From Brachionus rotundiformis (Eukaryota > Rotifera > Eurotatoria > Ploima > Brachionidae): a stretch of DNA of 64,000 bases. The notes below the pieces were generated by a model. That model was not told the origin of the DNA and did not search any database. It was given only the letters and a program-made list of their open reading frames with translations. The stretch is taken from positions 3,312,012 through 3,376,011 of the forward strand of contig JAESIW010000200.1 in assembly GCA_016802295.1 (NCBI GenBank). The letters run 5' to 3'. How positions within the stretch are numbered: the first letter of the stretch is position 1; every line of letters starts with the position of its first letter. Made by a program: the position numbers and the translations under genes. Shown here one piece after another: positions 37,609 through 49,533 of the stretch.

Positions 37609-37918
37609 ACATTCGAGACCAAGTTGGAACAAAACGAATCCAAACCTGATCAAGACTGTATCCTAAATGCTCTCGAGTCTACAGCTCTTTCCAAAATACA
37701 AAAATACATTTCACTAGAAAAAAATTTACAGCACTGTATTTAATCTGTTGCCAATAAATTCGTATCCAATCTTTAGGCGCTCAATGAACGAAGCTGATGA
37801 ACAAGGAATTGGGCCTGGATTGAACCGGATAATTCGTATCAAGGAAGAAATTGTTGAGCTAACAAACGATTCTAACGAGTCAAATAAACAAATATTGCCA
37901 GACAAGTGTGACAAATAA
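37609..37918 (+). CDS. Possible small coiled-coil protein gene, converging on ZDHHC
   Basis: Two open blocks on the plus strand look coding. Block 1 (about 37609-37735) reads TKLEQNESKPDQDCILNALE… and on to YISLEKNLQH. Block 2 (37794-37915) reads DEQGIGPGLNRIIRIKEEI and on to LPDKCDK, then TAA at 37916. A GT at 37736 and an AG at 37793 join them in phase through a 58-nt intron. Alternatively block 2 starts at its own ATG (37787), giving a 43-residue peptide preceded by a good acceptor (CTTTAG) near 37776. Block 1 has a stop just upstream and no ATG, so its 5' exon is missing. Both blocks are charged and helical. I recognise no family. The gene would end 48 bp from the ZDHHC stop codon. Confidence 0.35.
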
Positions 37919-37966
37919 CTTTAAATCATCAATCTTGAACAAATTATTTCCTAAACAAAATTAAAC

Positions 37967-39429
37967 TTAGCTTGAAATAGTCTTTAGATTTGAAGCATTT
38001 AGTGATGTATTATTTAGATCAGGGATGGCACTAGAAATGCGTTTGGAGTCGATTGAAATGTTGTTAGTCATATTGACTCGGGTACTTTGGTTCAACATGG
38101 ACGAAGAAATCGATGAGTCTGATGAGAGAGAAGACTTCCGTTTGTTCTTAATGACAAAGTCCAATAGCTCTTCGTCATTGTTTATTTTGGGCTGAGAGCA
38201 AGACACAGTCAAACGCTGGTTATCTCTGTCACTGTGGTACTCATCGCTTGAAATGGAATTGGCTTTTTTTTGCTCATAATCGGGAGCTTCTACATCAACG
38301 ACCTTAGCTCTTGGCTTTAGCTTTACCACTCCATATTTGGGAATTAGTGAGCCACAGAACAGAAACATAAAATTTTGACCCACACCACGACTAAAAAAAT
38401 TTAGTCCCTTGTACTTGCCGGTCACGTGCTCGTTAGTAGTCCGGCCTTTGCTCACTAAGACTATGTGAAAAATGAACAAACCTCCGATTGGGAAAATAAG
38501 CAAAAATATAATGACCATCAGTGAAATGGAGCTTATTACTATTGGCGATATGAGCGGTGTTGTCTTCAATGTCACGTACAAGCAACCAAAAAATACCACT
38601 ATCATGTACATACATAAAAAGCCAAGAAATTGGAAAAAGAAACGATAATTTCGTTTGCCAACACAATTGTTAAGCCAAGGGCAATGATGGTCGAATTGGT
38701 CAATGCATGAATCGCAAATGCTGCAATGCGATACCCTCGGTGGACGATAAAAATTACAAGTCTTTGAAAAAATTATTTAAATTTAAAAATAAATAAATAT
38801 TTTTATGTTTATCTTACAGAACAAAGTTTTATTTTAACATTGTTTTTTTTTATCAAAACAGTTTTGTACAGAGGCGATTTGGTATCGTCGTTAAAAAACG
38901 GATCATCGGGTGATATGACAACTTTGGGAAAGCGGCCTGGATCCCTGAATATGGCTATTAAAAAATTAACTACTACATATAAAAATAAAATGCTTTGGAC
39001 AACTAAAATAGGTGCCCAATATAAACAGTCAAGGAGCTGGATTAATCGTGGCACAACGATCGAAAAGTAGGCACCTGTGGCCGAAATCAAAAGCGACCAT
39101 GCGAACAAGCAAGGCAATGGACGCTTAATAGCTGACCAATTAATTTTTTTTAAATTTAAAAATCTTCTACGATTTTTTTTTGAGCTTGTCAAACTGGCCA
39201 AATCAGCCTGCAAATTAACTTTAACTTGGTGATTGGAATCGTCTTTTTGGAATTCTCTTAGCTGAATTTCGTCCAAATTTAACTCTTTTTTGTCTTTGGA
39301 TAGACATTTTTTCGAGCCCTGATTATTCTTCTTTTTAAGAAGGCTTTGGCTCGATCGACTTTCTTTTTGATTGTCCACTTTCGACTGGGCTAACAATGAC
39401 GACTCACTGTATTTATTTATATCAGTCAT
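37967..39429 (-). CDS. ZDHHC5/8-like: DHHC palmitoyltransferase, ZDHHC5/8 type
   Basis: This is a membrane S-acyltransferase that palmitoylates cytoplasmic cysteines. Two exons (39429-38818 and 38761-37967) give 468 aa. About 110 polar N-terminal residues precede two membrane helices (around PLPCLFAWSLLISATGAYF and VVQSILFLYVVVNFLIAIF). The cysteine-rich domain straddles the intron: KLCS/TCNFYRPPR, SHCSICDSC, the catalytic FDHHCPW, and NNCVGKRNYRFF. Two further helices follow. The sequence GRTTNEHVTGKYKG after TM4 is the mark of the ZDHHC5/8 branch. The C-terminal tail is Ser-rich and shorter than in vertebrate ZDHHC5/8. The first ATG after an upstream stop is at 39429; a longer N-terminus from an unseen exon is possible. 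Confidence 0.9.
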
Positions 39430-42400
39430 TGCCAGTGATTTCTTAAATATTCCGCTTGGTATTTGTCTCTTTTTGATCACGCAAAGTTAATAAAGTATTT
39501 AGGTATGAACATTTTTTTAAATTATGATCAATGATTTAAAGTAAATCTAAGAAAAAAAGTGATTAATTAATGCTATAGATTTCATTTATTGTTTTAAAAA
39601 TATTAAAAAAACATCAATTGCTTAATGAATCATGATTTTTTTTTTAAATAATAAATTTAGAAATTTTATGAAAATTTAGAAAATGAAAACGTTATGAGCA
39701 TATGTAGTCGCATTGATGTAATACAAAACCTGAGAAAAATAATTGAATATAAGTTAAATATATATTGCTTTAAGAAAAAATCTTTTTTTGACAATTTAGG
39801 AAAAAATTTGAGTTGAAATAAAAATTATGAGCTTTTTAAGAAAATAAATGAACTTTTGTTTAACTTTCAATCTAAAATATCAAATTTAATCAAATATGTA
39901 TTTCAAAAAAAAATTAACTTTTACTCAAAGAAAGCTGAATATAATTTATATGAAGCCTTATTTTTCAGTCTAAAAGAAAATGTCTAAAATAAATCTATTT
40001 GATATATAATAACAATTTTCGTAAGAAATATCCATATTTAATTTATTCGAACAAAATTTAAAATACAATAGAAAAACTACCTGTTGATCAAATTATATTT
40101 CTATATATTATAAAAAATATTTTATAATCTTCCAAATTTCAAATTATTAATTCCTGTGAATTTTTTTATCATCTGAATCTTATATCGATTTTTTAAGTAT
40201 CATTTCTATTTGAATGAAACGGAAGATAAAAAATTTGATTGAAACAAAATCCGCTGTAAGAACCTTTTTTTTACCTGAACAAGATAAAAATATTTTTTAA
40301 AAGTATGAGTTTTGAAATAAGTGAAAAATTTTCCCAATTTTTTCGGCAAAATAGAAAATCAAATTCATATCTGATCACAACCTTTATTTTCATAAACCAA
40401 TTTTTAACAAATAAAGTAAAGCACCAAGACTAACACGTGAGTACCAGAAAATCCTTGTCTATTTGGTTTTTAAAATTTTTCCAAATTTCCCATAATAGAA
40501 ATTATGAGATTAAAAACAAGGCTCATCTTTAATTCAGGTAGTCTGACCTAAATAAAATACCTAAAAGATCAAAAATAAATGAACAATAAAAACTAAAAAT
40601 AACTAAATGTTAATTAATGATTAATCTTAGTTTGAAAATCTTTAATAAAAATAAAAAACAAAACTTTAACTTTTTTTTCTTATGACCTTTTCGAATTCGT
40701 TTATTTTGCTTTCTTTTTTAATTAATTGACGAGTCTTAGATCATTTCGGTACATAATTTACCACTGCTTGATTCCTATTCTACTTTCTAAATTATAAAAC
40801 TTTTAACCAACATGGACTTATAATTTGTGTTACTTTAATAAGCATGATTTAGTTCGAATCGGATTTTTTCTTAAAGGTATAAAAACACTATCATAAATAA
40901 AAACACACGCAGCATATGGAATTTATTATTAATATATAGTTATATATATAGATATCTATATTCCATAAGGTACTAATAGTTATTATAGATTTTTTTATCT
41001 AAAAATAATTTTATAAAATCGTGCTGAACAAAATAATTATATTTAATTTATCTTATCTATCACTTAAAAATTCTTCGTATCTTTTAATCGAAATAGGTAA
41101 AATATACTAAAATTAAAATTAAAAATTTGAAAGCTTTCTAAAGTTCTAATAAGAACATAGTGAACGCCTCTAGGAAAAGTATTCCAATTTTTTTTAAGAA
41201 TTAAATTTAATCAATTATTCCATGTTAAGCAAATATTGATTTTTTTTTAAATTAATTAAATATAATAGTAAAATTTTCTCCATCCATAATTAATGACAAA
41301 CTATTCAACAATAGCCCATAAAGGTTAAAATTTAGCTCTTAAAAATATAAATATTTTATCGTATTTTAACTTATTGTTAATTTGAAGTCTTCCGCTAAAT
41401 ATAAAAAATGCAATTCAAATTGAGAGTCAAAATTTTATGACTATTTATTTTTAAGACTTCTTGCAAAAAAAAACATAAATTATTATTTGCCCATTGAATA
41501 CTAATTATTCAAAAAAATCTGAAAATTTTATTTAAACAAACTAAAAGTAAACAGTGGGCAGAGTAGAAGAGCTTTGATGGCGTTAGTTGATTTTCTTAAA
41601 ATTTTTTAATAAACACTTAAATTCATAATAAATCTTAATTTAAATATTTTCAATTTAAGTTTAAATTAAATTTGAGATACAGGTAAACGTAGTGAAAATT
41701 CTAAAACCTTTAAAGCCGTGATTTCTTTTCTAAATTATTGAGGCGAAAAAAAAACTTGAAAAATTCACCAAGTCGTTTTAAATCCAAATTTGAATTAAAA
41801 AAATATCCAAATTGGGTCAGTTTTGATAATAAAAAATTAATAATTGTACAAAATTTCAAATATTTCACGAAATATTAAGATTTAAACTTAAATATACAAA
41901 ATAATCCCTTTGAAATAAAGTTATTTAATTGAACTATGTTGAATTGATACAGGTGAATAATTGGCTTTGATAGCAAGCCAATAGTTACCATCCACAAGCA
42001 ATTGACTTAAAAATTAATTTGAAAAATAATCAATTAATTTTTGTCTATTCAATTTCTTTCAAAGACTATTTGATTTTTTATAAGTCTAGTCGCGTTTAAT
42101 GTTTGACTCATTAAAACTCATATTTGATTAGACTTTTCCAAAACACTCAGTGACATTAGTTTGATTGTCCTGTGCCAAAAAAAATTTAAATGTTTTTGTA
42201 TTTAGCCAAATAAGATTAAAATTGGTCAATGTATGCTCAAGGCATACATATTTCAAAACCATTAGCTTCATATTATTTGATTTTTCTAACATTAATTAGG
42301 CAAAACAAGTTTAAAATTTAATTAAACTAAGTGATGTGCATTTTGAGGATTAAATGAATTTAAAATTTATATTTAATTATTTTATCGATATCAAATTTTA

Positions 42401-43383
42401 AAAATATTAATTTCATTTTAATTTATCTCTTAAGGCGTATATTAAGGGACAGTGCTTGTAGAACTTAGATAAAAAATATTTTCATTTTTTGTTTATATGC
42501 CTTTGATTAATTTTTTGTGCAAATAACTTTAAATTAATTAGATGAAACTAATGATTTAAAGATTTCTAATTAACAAAATTTGATCAATTTATTTTCTGGA
42601 AAAGTCGTATTTATTTTCATTCAGAAATTTCTAGAATATTCACTAAGTTTCTACTATTTTTATATATATTAAAAAAGGCAAAAGATCGTGTCTCATTTAA
42701 AAATTATTAATTATGGGTGCAGTAAATGTTTTAGAAATCTGACTTTTTTTCAAGTTAATTTTAATTCTAGGCCTTAATTACAAGCAATCGTCTTGTTCAA
42801 AGGACAATACTTAATTAGAAATTAGCTTACGAGCTCATTTAGATTTTTGCTTTACCAAAGACCTTGAACTAAATTCGGCAGGGTAATTAAGACAAAAGGA
42901 TAAAAATATCTAGTGACGACTAAGAAGTTTTACTAATAATTTCGAATCATATGGAAATTATAAGAAAATTCTAGAAAAATTACTACTAGTCATATAAAAT
43001 AAAAAATTCTATACACGGGTACAAAAAATTTTGAATGCAAATTATTTTAAAATTTATTAAGATTAGAAAAAAGAGTTTTTAAATGCAGCATGATAACAGT
43101 TTAGAAATTGCTAGCAATATTTAAGTAAATTGTTACAAAGGCATTCGATGAGTTTTGTAATCAAATTACAGTTTAAAAATTAATTCTGAATTAATTCTTT
43201 ATAAAATTTTCTGCAAGCATTTAGTCATTCAAATGGTCAAATGAATTTTGTTTTTAAGTTTTGGGTATTTGACTATTAGGAAAATCAGTGAAGCAAAAAT
43301 TGCCAAAGCCCAAATTTCATTTTTCTAAATAAAGTATTTTTTTTAGATTTGATATAAAAAAAAAACTCTCACACAAGTAAAAA
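39430..43383. other. Intergenic AT-rich desert (about 4 kb)
   Basis: No gene, RNA gene or repeat family was recognised between the divergent ZDHHC and HSPA4 genes. The last 60 bases contain a TTTTTTTTAG acceptor-like site (about 43338-43347) some 40 bases before the HSPA4 ATG, compatible with a leader splice. Confidence 0.5.
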
Positions 43384-46300
43384 ATGTCTGTAGTTGGTTT
43401 TGATATTGGAAACTACAAGAGTTCGATTGGTATTGCTCGCGCTGGCGGTATTGAAATAATCGCAAATGAATACTCAGATAGAATTACACCGTAAGATAAT
43501 GGATAATAAAATTGATAAAAGTTTTTTTAATATTTTTTTTAACAGAACATATGTTTCGTTCACTAATAACCAGCGATTTCAGGGTCATGCTGCCAAACAA
43601 CAAGAAGTGACCAACAACAGAAATACAATAACTGGTTTTAAGCGTTTGTTGGCAAGAAAGCCAAGTGACAGCCAAGTACAAAATGAGAGGAATTTTCATC
43701 CATTGAGAATCAGTCAAAGTGACCCTGAAAGAGTTCGCATAGAAGTGGACTATTTAAACGAGACCAGGACCCTGACTGCCGAGCAGTTGACAGCAACCTT
43801 CTTAACCAAGCTTAAGTCAGTGGCCGAAAAAAACTTGAGCATGCCGGTAACAGATTGTGTTATTTCTGTGCCATCCTACTTCACTGATGCAGAACGTAGG
43901 GCACTTTTGGACGCAAGTCAAATAGCCAGTCTAAATTGTCTTAAGTTGATGAATGAAACAACAGCAATTGCTTTATGCTACGGTCTTTACCATACAAACT
44001 TACCAGACACAAACGAAAAACCAAGTATTGCAGTTTTTGTTGATGTAGGCTACACTGGTCTACAAGCATCAGCTGTAGCGTTCAACAAAGGCAAACTTAG
44101 GATGTTAGCATCTACTTTTGACAATAACTTAGGAGGCCGAGATTTTGACAAGGTTCTAATGGACTATTTCCAACAAGAATTCCTTACCAAATACAAAATT
44201 GATGCTTATTCAAATGTTCGAGCTCGTCTCAGACTTAGAACAGAATGTGAGAAGGTCAAGAAATTAATGTCAGCTAATTCGTCACCAATTCCATTGAACA
44301 TCGAATGCTTCATGAATGACATCGATGTAAGTTCAAGGATCAAAAGAGATGATTTTGAGAAGTTAGCTGAACCAATCTTCATCCGAGTGAAGAATGCTCT
44401 CCAGCAACTTTTAGTAGAGGCAAATCTGAAACCGGAGGACATATCCGTGGTCGAAATTGTCGGTGGTTCGACTCGTATTCCGGCCATTAAACGCATAGTC
44501 CAAGAAACCTTCCATAAAGAGCCAAGCACTACTTTAAACGCTGATGAAGCCTGCGCAAGAGGATGCACAATTATGTGTGCCATTCTAAGTCCAAATTTTA
44601 AAGTTAAGGAATTTAAAATAGAAGATTGTCAACTCTTTCCAATAACCCTAAGCTGGAAAGGAGCAGAAACCGATGACAATGAGCTAGAAGTGTTTCCCAA
44701 ATATGAAAAAACACCATTAAGCAAATTGTTGACCATTTACAAACGGGATTCGTTTGAAATCGAAGCTAGATACCGATTTCCGAACGATATTCCGTATCCA
44801 GCATCCCTAATTGGCAAATTTCAAATTGGTAATGTGACACCGAATGCCCAAGGTGAAAATAGCGAAATAAAACTCAAGGCCAGAATTACCAAAAATGGAA
44901 TATTTGAAATATTATCACCTCAGATGATCGAGACCTTTGAAGTCGAGGTTCCTGAGCAAGCTGAGCCAGCCAAAGCTCCAGAGCAGGCCGAACAGAAATC
45001 AGAAGGTGAGCAAGTGCCGAGTCAAGATGCTCCAATGGCTGAGCAACAAACCAATGAAGCTGCTAATCCACCAAAAATGGTCAAAAAGAAAAAAACAAAG
45101 AGCATTGATCTTCTTCTCAATGCAAATGTGCCACAACTAAATAGACAGGATATTAATATTCTAGTCGAGCACGAATTGTCTATGATTCAGCAAGACAGAA
45201 AAGAGTGCGAAAGAGCCGAAGCTAAAAATGCTGTGGAAGAATATATTTATGACATAAGAGGCAAAGTTTCTGGAGAGTGTGCCAATTTTATTACCGAACA
45301 GGTTTTGCAAAAATAAATTAAATTATTTGTTTTTAATTTTTTCGAATTAAGGCTAAAAGTCAACTAATGTCGTTGTTGGACGAAACTGAAAATTGGTTGT
45401 ACACAGACGAAGCTGAAAATCAAGAGAAAAGTGTCTATGTAGATAAATTACAAAGTTTAAAGGTAATTGAAAAAGAAATTTACATTTTTATAAAAAATTT
45501 AAAATATTGATCAATAATCAGAAGTTCACTTATAAAATAATGAGTAATCCGGCTAAAATTGTTCACCAGACAGAACCTGGGTTTCTCCGTTCTAGGTCAA
45601 TATCTCAAAACACTCTTGGTTTTCAAAATAAATTTCGCACCATGAATCCAGCACCTCCACCCAAGCCTAAAATTGTGCCCAAACCAGTATTTCCAAAAGT
45701 GTCTGAACCTACTCATTCAAATACTTTGCCCAAATCAAGCAAAACTCACAAAAATAAAAAAGAAAGCGTCTCTCTTAGGTCCTCCATGTCTAATTTAGGT
45801 TCATCAACTAAGTCAAACAATTCCCATAAACTAGGTCTTAATTCTAATTCATATGCTGATTTATCTAATAAAGTATTTTATAATGTAGCATATCCAAAAA
45901 TTTCTACTAATTCTAATAGCACATCTAACCTTTACCAAAATAGTCTATACGCGAACCAGTTCGGTTCACAAGTGTTCAATTATCCCGGATATTTTAACAA
46001 ATCTCAGTACTTTTATCCCAATAAAGGCTTTAATATTCAATATTTTGATAGAATTTAAATTTATTTAGAGTTTTTTTTTTAAATTTAGTTTTAATTATTT
46101 AGTTGCTTTTTGTTTAATTACTAATTATTTGCTATTAACTGTAGAACTTTGGTGAACCGGTAAAAAAACGCTTCAGGGAGTACCAAGAGCGTCCAGCTAT
46201 GCTTCAAGAATTTGGTCATTCATTGCAAATGATTAAAAAAGCCGTCGATTTATATCACAATGGAGATGAAAAGTACAACCATTTGGAAAAAAGCGAGATT

Positions 46301-46644
46301 GAAAAAGTAATCAAATATTGGGAAGAAAAGCAAAGATGGTTTGAAGAAAAGAGCTTTTTGTTGGGCAAAATGACGACAACTGATGACCCTGTGGTATTAG
46401 TTTCGCAAATAAAAGATGAAATTAATGTAAAGCATTCTTTAAAGTGTTTAAACTGATCTAAATTATATATATTTTATTTCAGGTGCTTAACAAAGACTGC
46501 TGGGCTATATTGAATAAACCTAAGCCGAAAGTTGAACCTCCCAAGCAAACACCAGAACAGCCTAAACAAGAGCAAAAACAGCAGCCAACCGAGGTTAACG
46601 GGAACAAAGCAGATAAACAAGAAAAACCAATGGACTTGGACTAA
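43384..46644 (+). CDS. HSPA4-like: Hsp110-family chaperone (HSPA4-like)
   Basis: This is a cytosolic Hsp70-related nucleotide exchange factor and holdase. Five exons: 43384-43490, 43546-45301, 45352-45462, 46145-46426 and 46483-46644; 805 aa against about 840 for human HSPA4. The ATPase domain starts SVVGFDIGNYKSSIGIARAG, with YLNETRTLTAEQL, DAERRALLDASQIA, LMNETTAIAL and VEIVGGSTRIPAIKR in order. The substrate-binding beta domain (CQLFPITLSWKG) is followed by an acidic Pro/Glu/Gln-rich insertion (about residues 500-560) and the helical lid (RECERAEAKNAVEEYIYDIR). The end is Lys/Gln/Pro-rich and finishes KPMDLD. The 682-nt intron 45463-46144 is much longer than the others and holds another ORF. 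Confidence 0.96.
45540..46058 (+). CDS. ORF nested in the long HSPA4 intron, same strand
   Basis: An uninterrupted 172-codon reading frame (ATG at 45540, TAA at 46056) fills most of an intron in a genome where chance ORFs of this size are rare. The product is basic and disordered: a Pro/Lys stretch (PAPPPKPKIVPKPVFPK), Ser/Asn/Lys-rich middle, and a Tyr/Phe/Asn-rich end. No family was recognised. Two readings are possible. It may be an independent intronless nested gene. Or it may be an alternative last exon of HSPA4: an AG at 45520-45521 (AATAATCAG) would join it in phase 0 to exon 45352-45462, replacing the last ~147 residues of the chaperone. Confidence 0.6.
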   Translation: MSNPAKIVHQTEPGFLRSRSISQNTLGFQNKFRTMNPAPPPKPKIVPKPVFPKVSEPTHSNTLPKSSKTHKNKKESVSLRSSMSNLGSSTKSNNSHKLGLNSNSYADLSNKVFYNVAYPKISTNSNSTSNLYQNSLYANQFGSQVFNYPGYFNKSQYFYPNKGFNIQYFDRI

Positions 46645-47407
46645 AAACTAAATTTTTTTTCAATAATCGTTTAATAGAAGCAATTAAAGACTTTTTATCT
46701 ATAAATTTTTTTTCCAAAAATAGCTAGATATGTCTTTTTGCTTTTAATTATTGCGAATAATTGAGAAAATATGTCACATATTACTTTGTTTGTTTTAATA
46801 ATTTTTTCCATGTCGCCATTGTTTACCATAATAGAAATTATTTCTTCTATTTTAAATTATTTATATAAAATATAAGAAGTTATAAATAAATTGACTATTT
46901 TACTATAAACAGATTAATTGAAAACATTTTTCTTTATTGTTTTAAAAAAATCTAACCTTATTTATAATAGAATAAATGATAAACCAACGTAAACAATTTT
47001 TAACTAGATCTATGTGATAAATTTAAATAAATATTCATAATAAAAATTGATACTCTAATAAAATATTTCAGACAAATTTTTTCACCACTAAAAATTTTGA
47101 AAACGTATCACGAGAATATTATAAAATGTCTTATACAACACTTCAAAAACTTATTACATAAAAAAAACATTGATATAAAATTAAAACTTTAATTTTTTGT
47201 TAAAAATATGTTTAATTAACTAGGCACATCTTTTACACTATAAAATAGATTTAATTAATAAAAAAGATCGAGTAATTTCGATTGATAGCTTTTAATTTAA
47301 AAAAAAAAACTAAAAATTATATAATAGCTGAAAAATAAATCATGATTTTTTTAAAACTAAATACTATTTTAGTTAAATATTCATCAATTAATCTAAAAAT
47401 TTGTAAA
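46645..47407. other. Intergenic between HSPA4 and PNPO
   Basis: AT-rich. It contains the 3' flank of HSPA4 and the promoter of PNPO, with no further gene seen. Confidence 0.5.
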
Positions 47408-48304
47408 ATGTCATCAGATTTTGCTAGTAAGTAGAATAAAAAGTATCATTATTTTTTTCTAAATAATTTTTATTTAGATGTTAGAGCTCATTATCGAGAT
47501 CCAAGTGAAATATTCGATGTTAAAGATCTGGTTTCAAAAGATCCAATCAAGCAGTTTGATGCTTGGTTTCAACTAGCCAGGAAAAATCCTGGAATCAAAG
47601 AACCCGTATAATTATCTAAGAAAAAATATAAATTTTTATCAATAATTATTTTCTAGAACGCCATGTGTTTATCAACCGCATCACTGTAGTCGATCATATT
47701 TTTTTAGTTGAAATGATAAATTAAATTTTTAAAGGGATGGAAAACCATCAAGCCGAATGGTATTGTTGAAAGATTTCTCAGAGAATGGATTCACTTTTTT
47801 TACAAATTATACCAGTAAAAAAGGTCAAGAGCTAGAAAAGAATCCACAAGCTAGCTTGTGTTTTTATTGGGATGTAATGTCAAGACAAATTAGAATTGAC
47901 GGAAAAGTTACCAAGATAGACCGTGAAAAGTCGATTGAATACTTTTCCAAGCGACCACTAAACTCAAGAATAAGTGCATACATAAGTGATCAAAGCAAAA
48001 TAATTAAAGATAAACAAGTAAAAATTTTTTTTTATTTTATCAATTTAAATTTTATATGAAATTATAGTATTTGATTGATCTGCAACAGAAAGCAGTGAAA
48101 GAATTCGAGCCAACGCAGGTCGTACCTACGCCAGAAAATTGGGGAGGTTATTTAGTGTTACCAGAGGAAATTGAATTCTGGCAAGGAAATGACATTAGAT
48201 TACATGATAGAATTAGATTTAGAAAATTGAAAGATGGTGAAGCACTTGGAGAAATGGCAATTGAAGGTGAAAATGGATGGATTATAGAAAGATTAGCACC
48301 TTAA
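47408..48304 (+). CDS. PNPO: Pyridoxamine 5'-phosphate oxidase
   Basis: This FMN enzyme oxidises pyridoxine/pyridoxamine 5'-phosphate to pyridoxal 5'-phosphate. Five exons (47408-47426, 47478-47605, 47657-47685, 47735-48017 and 48068-48304) give 231 aa, near the 261 of human. Conserved stretches in order: DPIKQFDAWFQLA, NAMCLSTAS, SSRMVLLKDF, FTFFTNYTSKKGQEL, CFYWDVMSRQIRIDGKV, then ENWGGYLVLPEEIEFWQG, RLHDRI and the final ERLAP. Two exons are tiny (19 and 29 nt). The N-terminal extension is short. Confidence 0.95.
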
Positions 48305-48504
48305 ACATTTTTATTTTAAATTATAAAATTTATAAAATAAAATTTTATTCTGATTTAGTTGAAAGTTTGATTATTCTAGAATTTTTATTAAAAAAAAATA
48401 TACATAATCACGAAAGATGTCGTGTTTGATAAAAATTAATGCAAATAATTAAAATTTTAAAAATATGTATAAGTATAAATAAAAGTTAAAGTTAGTATAA
48501 CTTT

Positions 48505-48693
48505 ATCGCTTCTCGGCCTCTGGCTAAGATCAAAGTGTAGTATCTGTTCTCATCAGTTTAATATCTGATGGGGGGTCCATTGGGCCCCCGCGATATTAAA
48601 TCGATTTTTGTGAGCGGACTGGTTGCGCAGAGCTTGCTCGGCACCAGTCACGGATCGACCTAGCGTTGCACTTTACTGCTAGGACCGGTCCAC
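48505..48693 (+). ncRNA. RNU2: U2 spliceosomal snRNA
   Basis: The RNA begins ATCGCTTCTCGGCC, the canonical U2 5' end, followed by GGCTAAGATCA and the branch-point recognition segment GTGTAGTATCTGTTC. It then has CAGTTTAATATCTGAT (stem IIa/IIb region), a GC-rich hairpin (GGGGGGTCC…GGGCCCCC), the Sm site region GATTTTTGTGAGC, a stem III (GACTGGT…ACCAGTC) and stem IV (CCTAGCGTTGCAC…GCTAGG). Length is about 189 nt, the normal size. Relative to the vertebrate consensus, stem-loop I is one base shorter and one extra A precedes GTGTAGTA. The exact 3' end is estimated. Confidence 0.95.
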
Positions 48694-48696
48694 AAT

Positions 48697-48708
48697 ACCC
48701 TTTCGGGT
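48697..48708 (+). terminator. Short GC hairpin right after U2 (possible 3'-end signal)
   Basis: ACCCTTTCGGGT is a perfect 4-bp stem with a four-base loop, 4 bases after the presumed U2 end. The same hairpin is kept exactly in the truncated copy at 49193-49204, although the surrounding sequence has diverged. It may be part of the 3' processing signal or of the primary transcript end. The role is inferred from position and conservation only. Confidence 0.4.
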
Positions 48709-49162
48709 TAAAAAACTCAAAACAAATGTAAAACTAATTAAAATCTATTATAGATTTTTCATTTCATCCAAATTATGCTAAATTCTGAAAAAAAATATTC
48801 CAGGTTAAGATATTTTCCCTATGTCTTAAAAAATATAAACTAAGTGGTCCAAGCCAATTAGTACGATATCTTTTACGGAATTTCACTGATTCTTCATTGT
48901 TTAATTATAATCTATATTTAATTATGGATAACATAAATATTGATAAACATTTATTAATGATTAATTAAAAACAAATTCGCCTTCTTTAACTAAAGACTTG
49001 AGTATTGGCCAAACTTTAAGTGTAACATGTCGTCAAAGACTTACTATTTGGAGAAGATTTAAATAGATTCTTTTTCAGTACAATCTGAATATGCTATTTC
49101 GATATTTCTTTCTTAAAGAAAGATAAAGACTTAATCTATCAATACTGTCAACAAGGAAGAGA

Positions 49163-49331
49163 AGCACTTAACTGCTAGGACCGGTTCACAAAACCCTTTC
49201 GGGTTAAAAAACTTAAAACAAATGTAAAATTAATTAAAATCCATTGTAGATTTTTCATCCAAACTATGATAAATTTTTATAGAAAAAAATTGCAGCTTAA
49301 GATATTTTCCCTATATCTTAAAAAATATAAA
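49163..49331 (+). pseudogene. Truncated U2 copy: last ~30 nt of U2 plus its 3' flank
   Basis: This stretch repeats 48667-48840. It starts with GCACTTAACTGCTAGGACCGG (the 3' arm of stem IV) and keeps the ACCCTTTCGGGT hairpin and about 130 bp of AT-rich flank, with substitutions and small indels. The branch-point, Sm and 5' regions are absent, so it cannot make U2. It indicates that the U2 gene was once duplicated in tandem here, with the second unit losing its 5' part. Confidence 0.85.
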
Positions 49332-49533
49332 CCTGTTCAGGTTTTGAAATTTATCTAAAGTAGCAAAAGAAAATTCAAATAAGCTGGTAAGACTAATACT
49401 AAAATAAATTTTTAATCATTCGAAGATATAAAATTTATACTTAATAAAGATTTTGTAATAACAGATAAAGAAATTTCAATTTTTTCAATTGTTAACATTC
49501 AAAATTTATTTAAAAAATTAAAAAAATTAAATG

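Noticed and set aside
37726..37914. Minus-strand ORF just after the ZDHHC stop codon
   Set aside because: ZDHHC already ends at 37967 with a good tail. The plus-strand reading of the same bases looks more like protein, so this was treated as its shadow.
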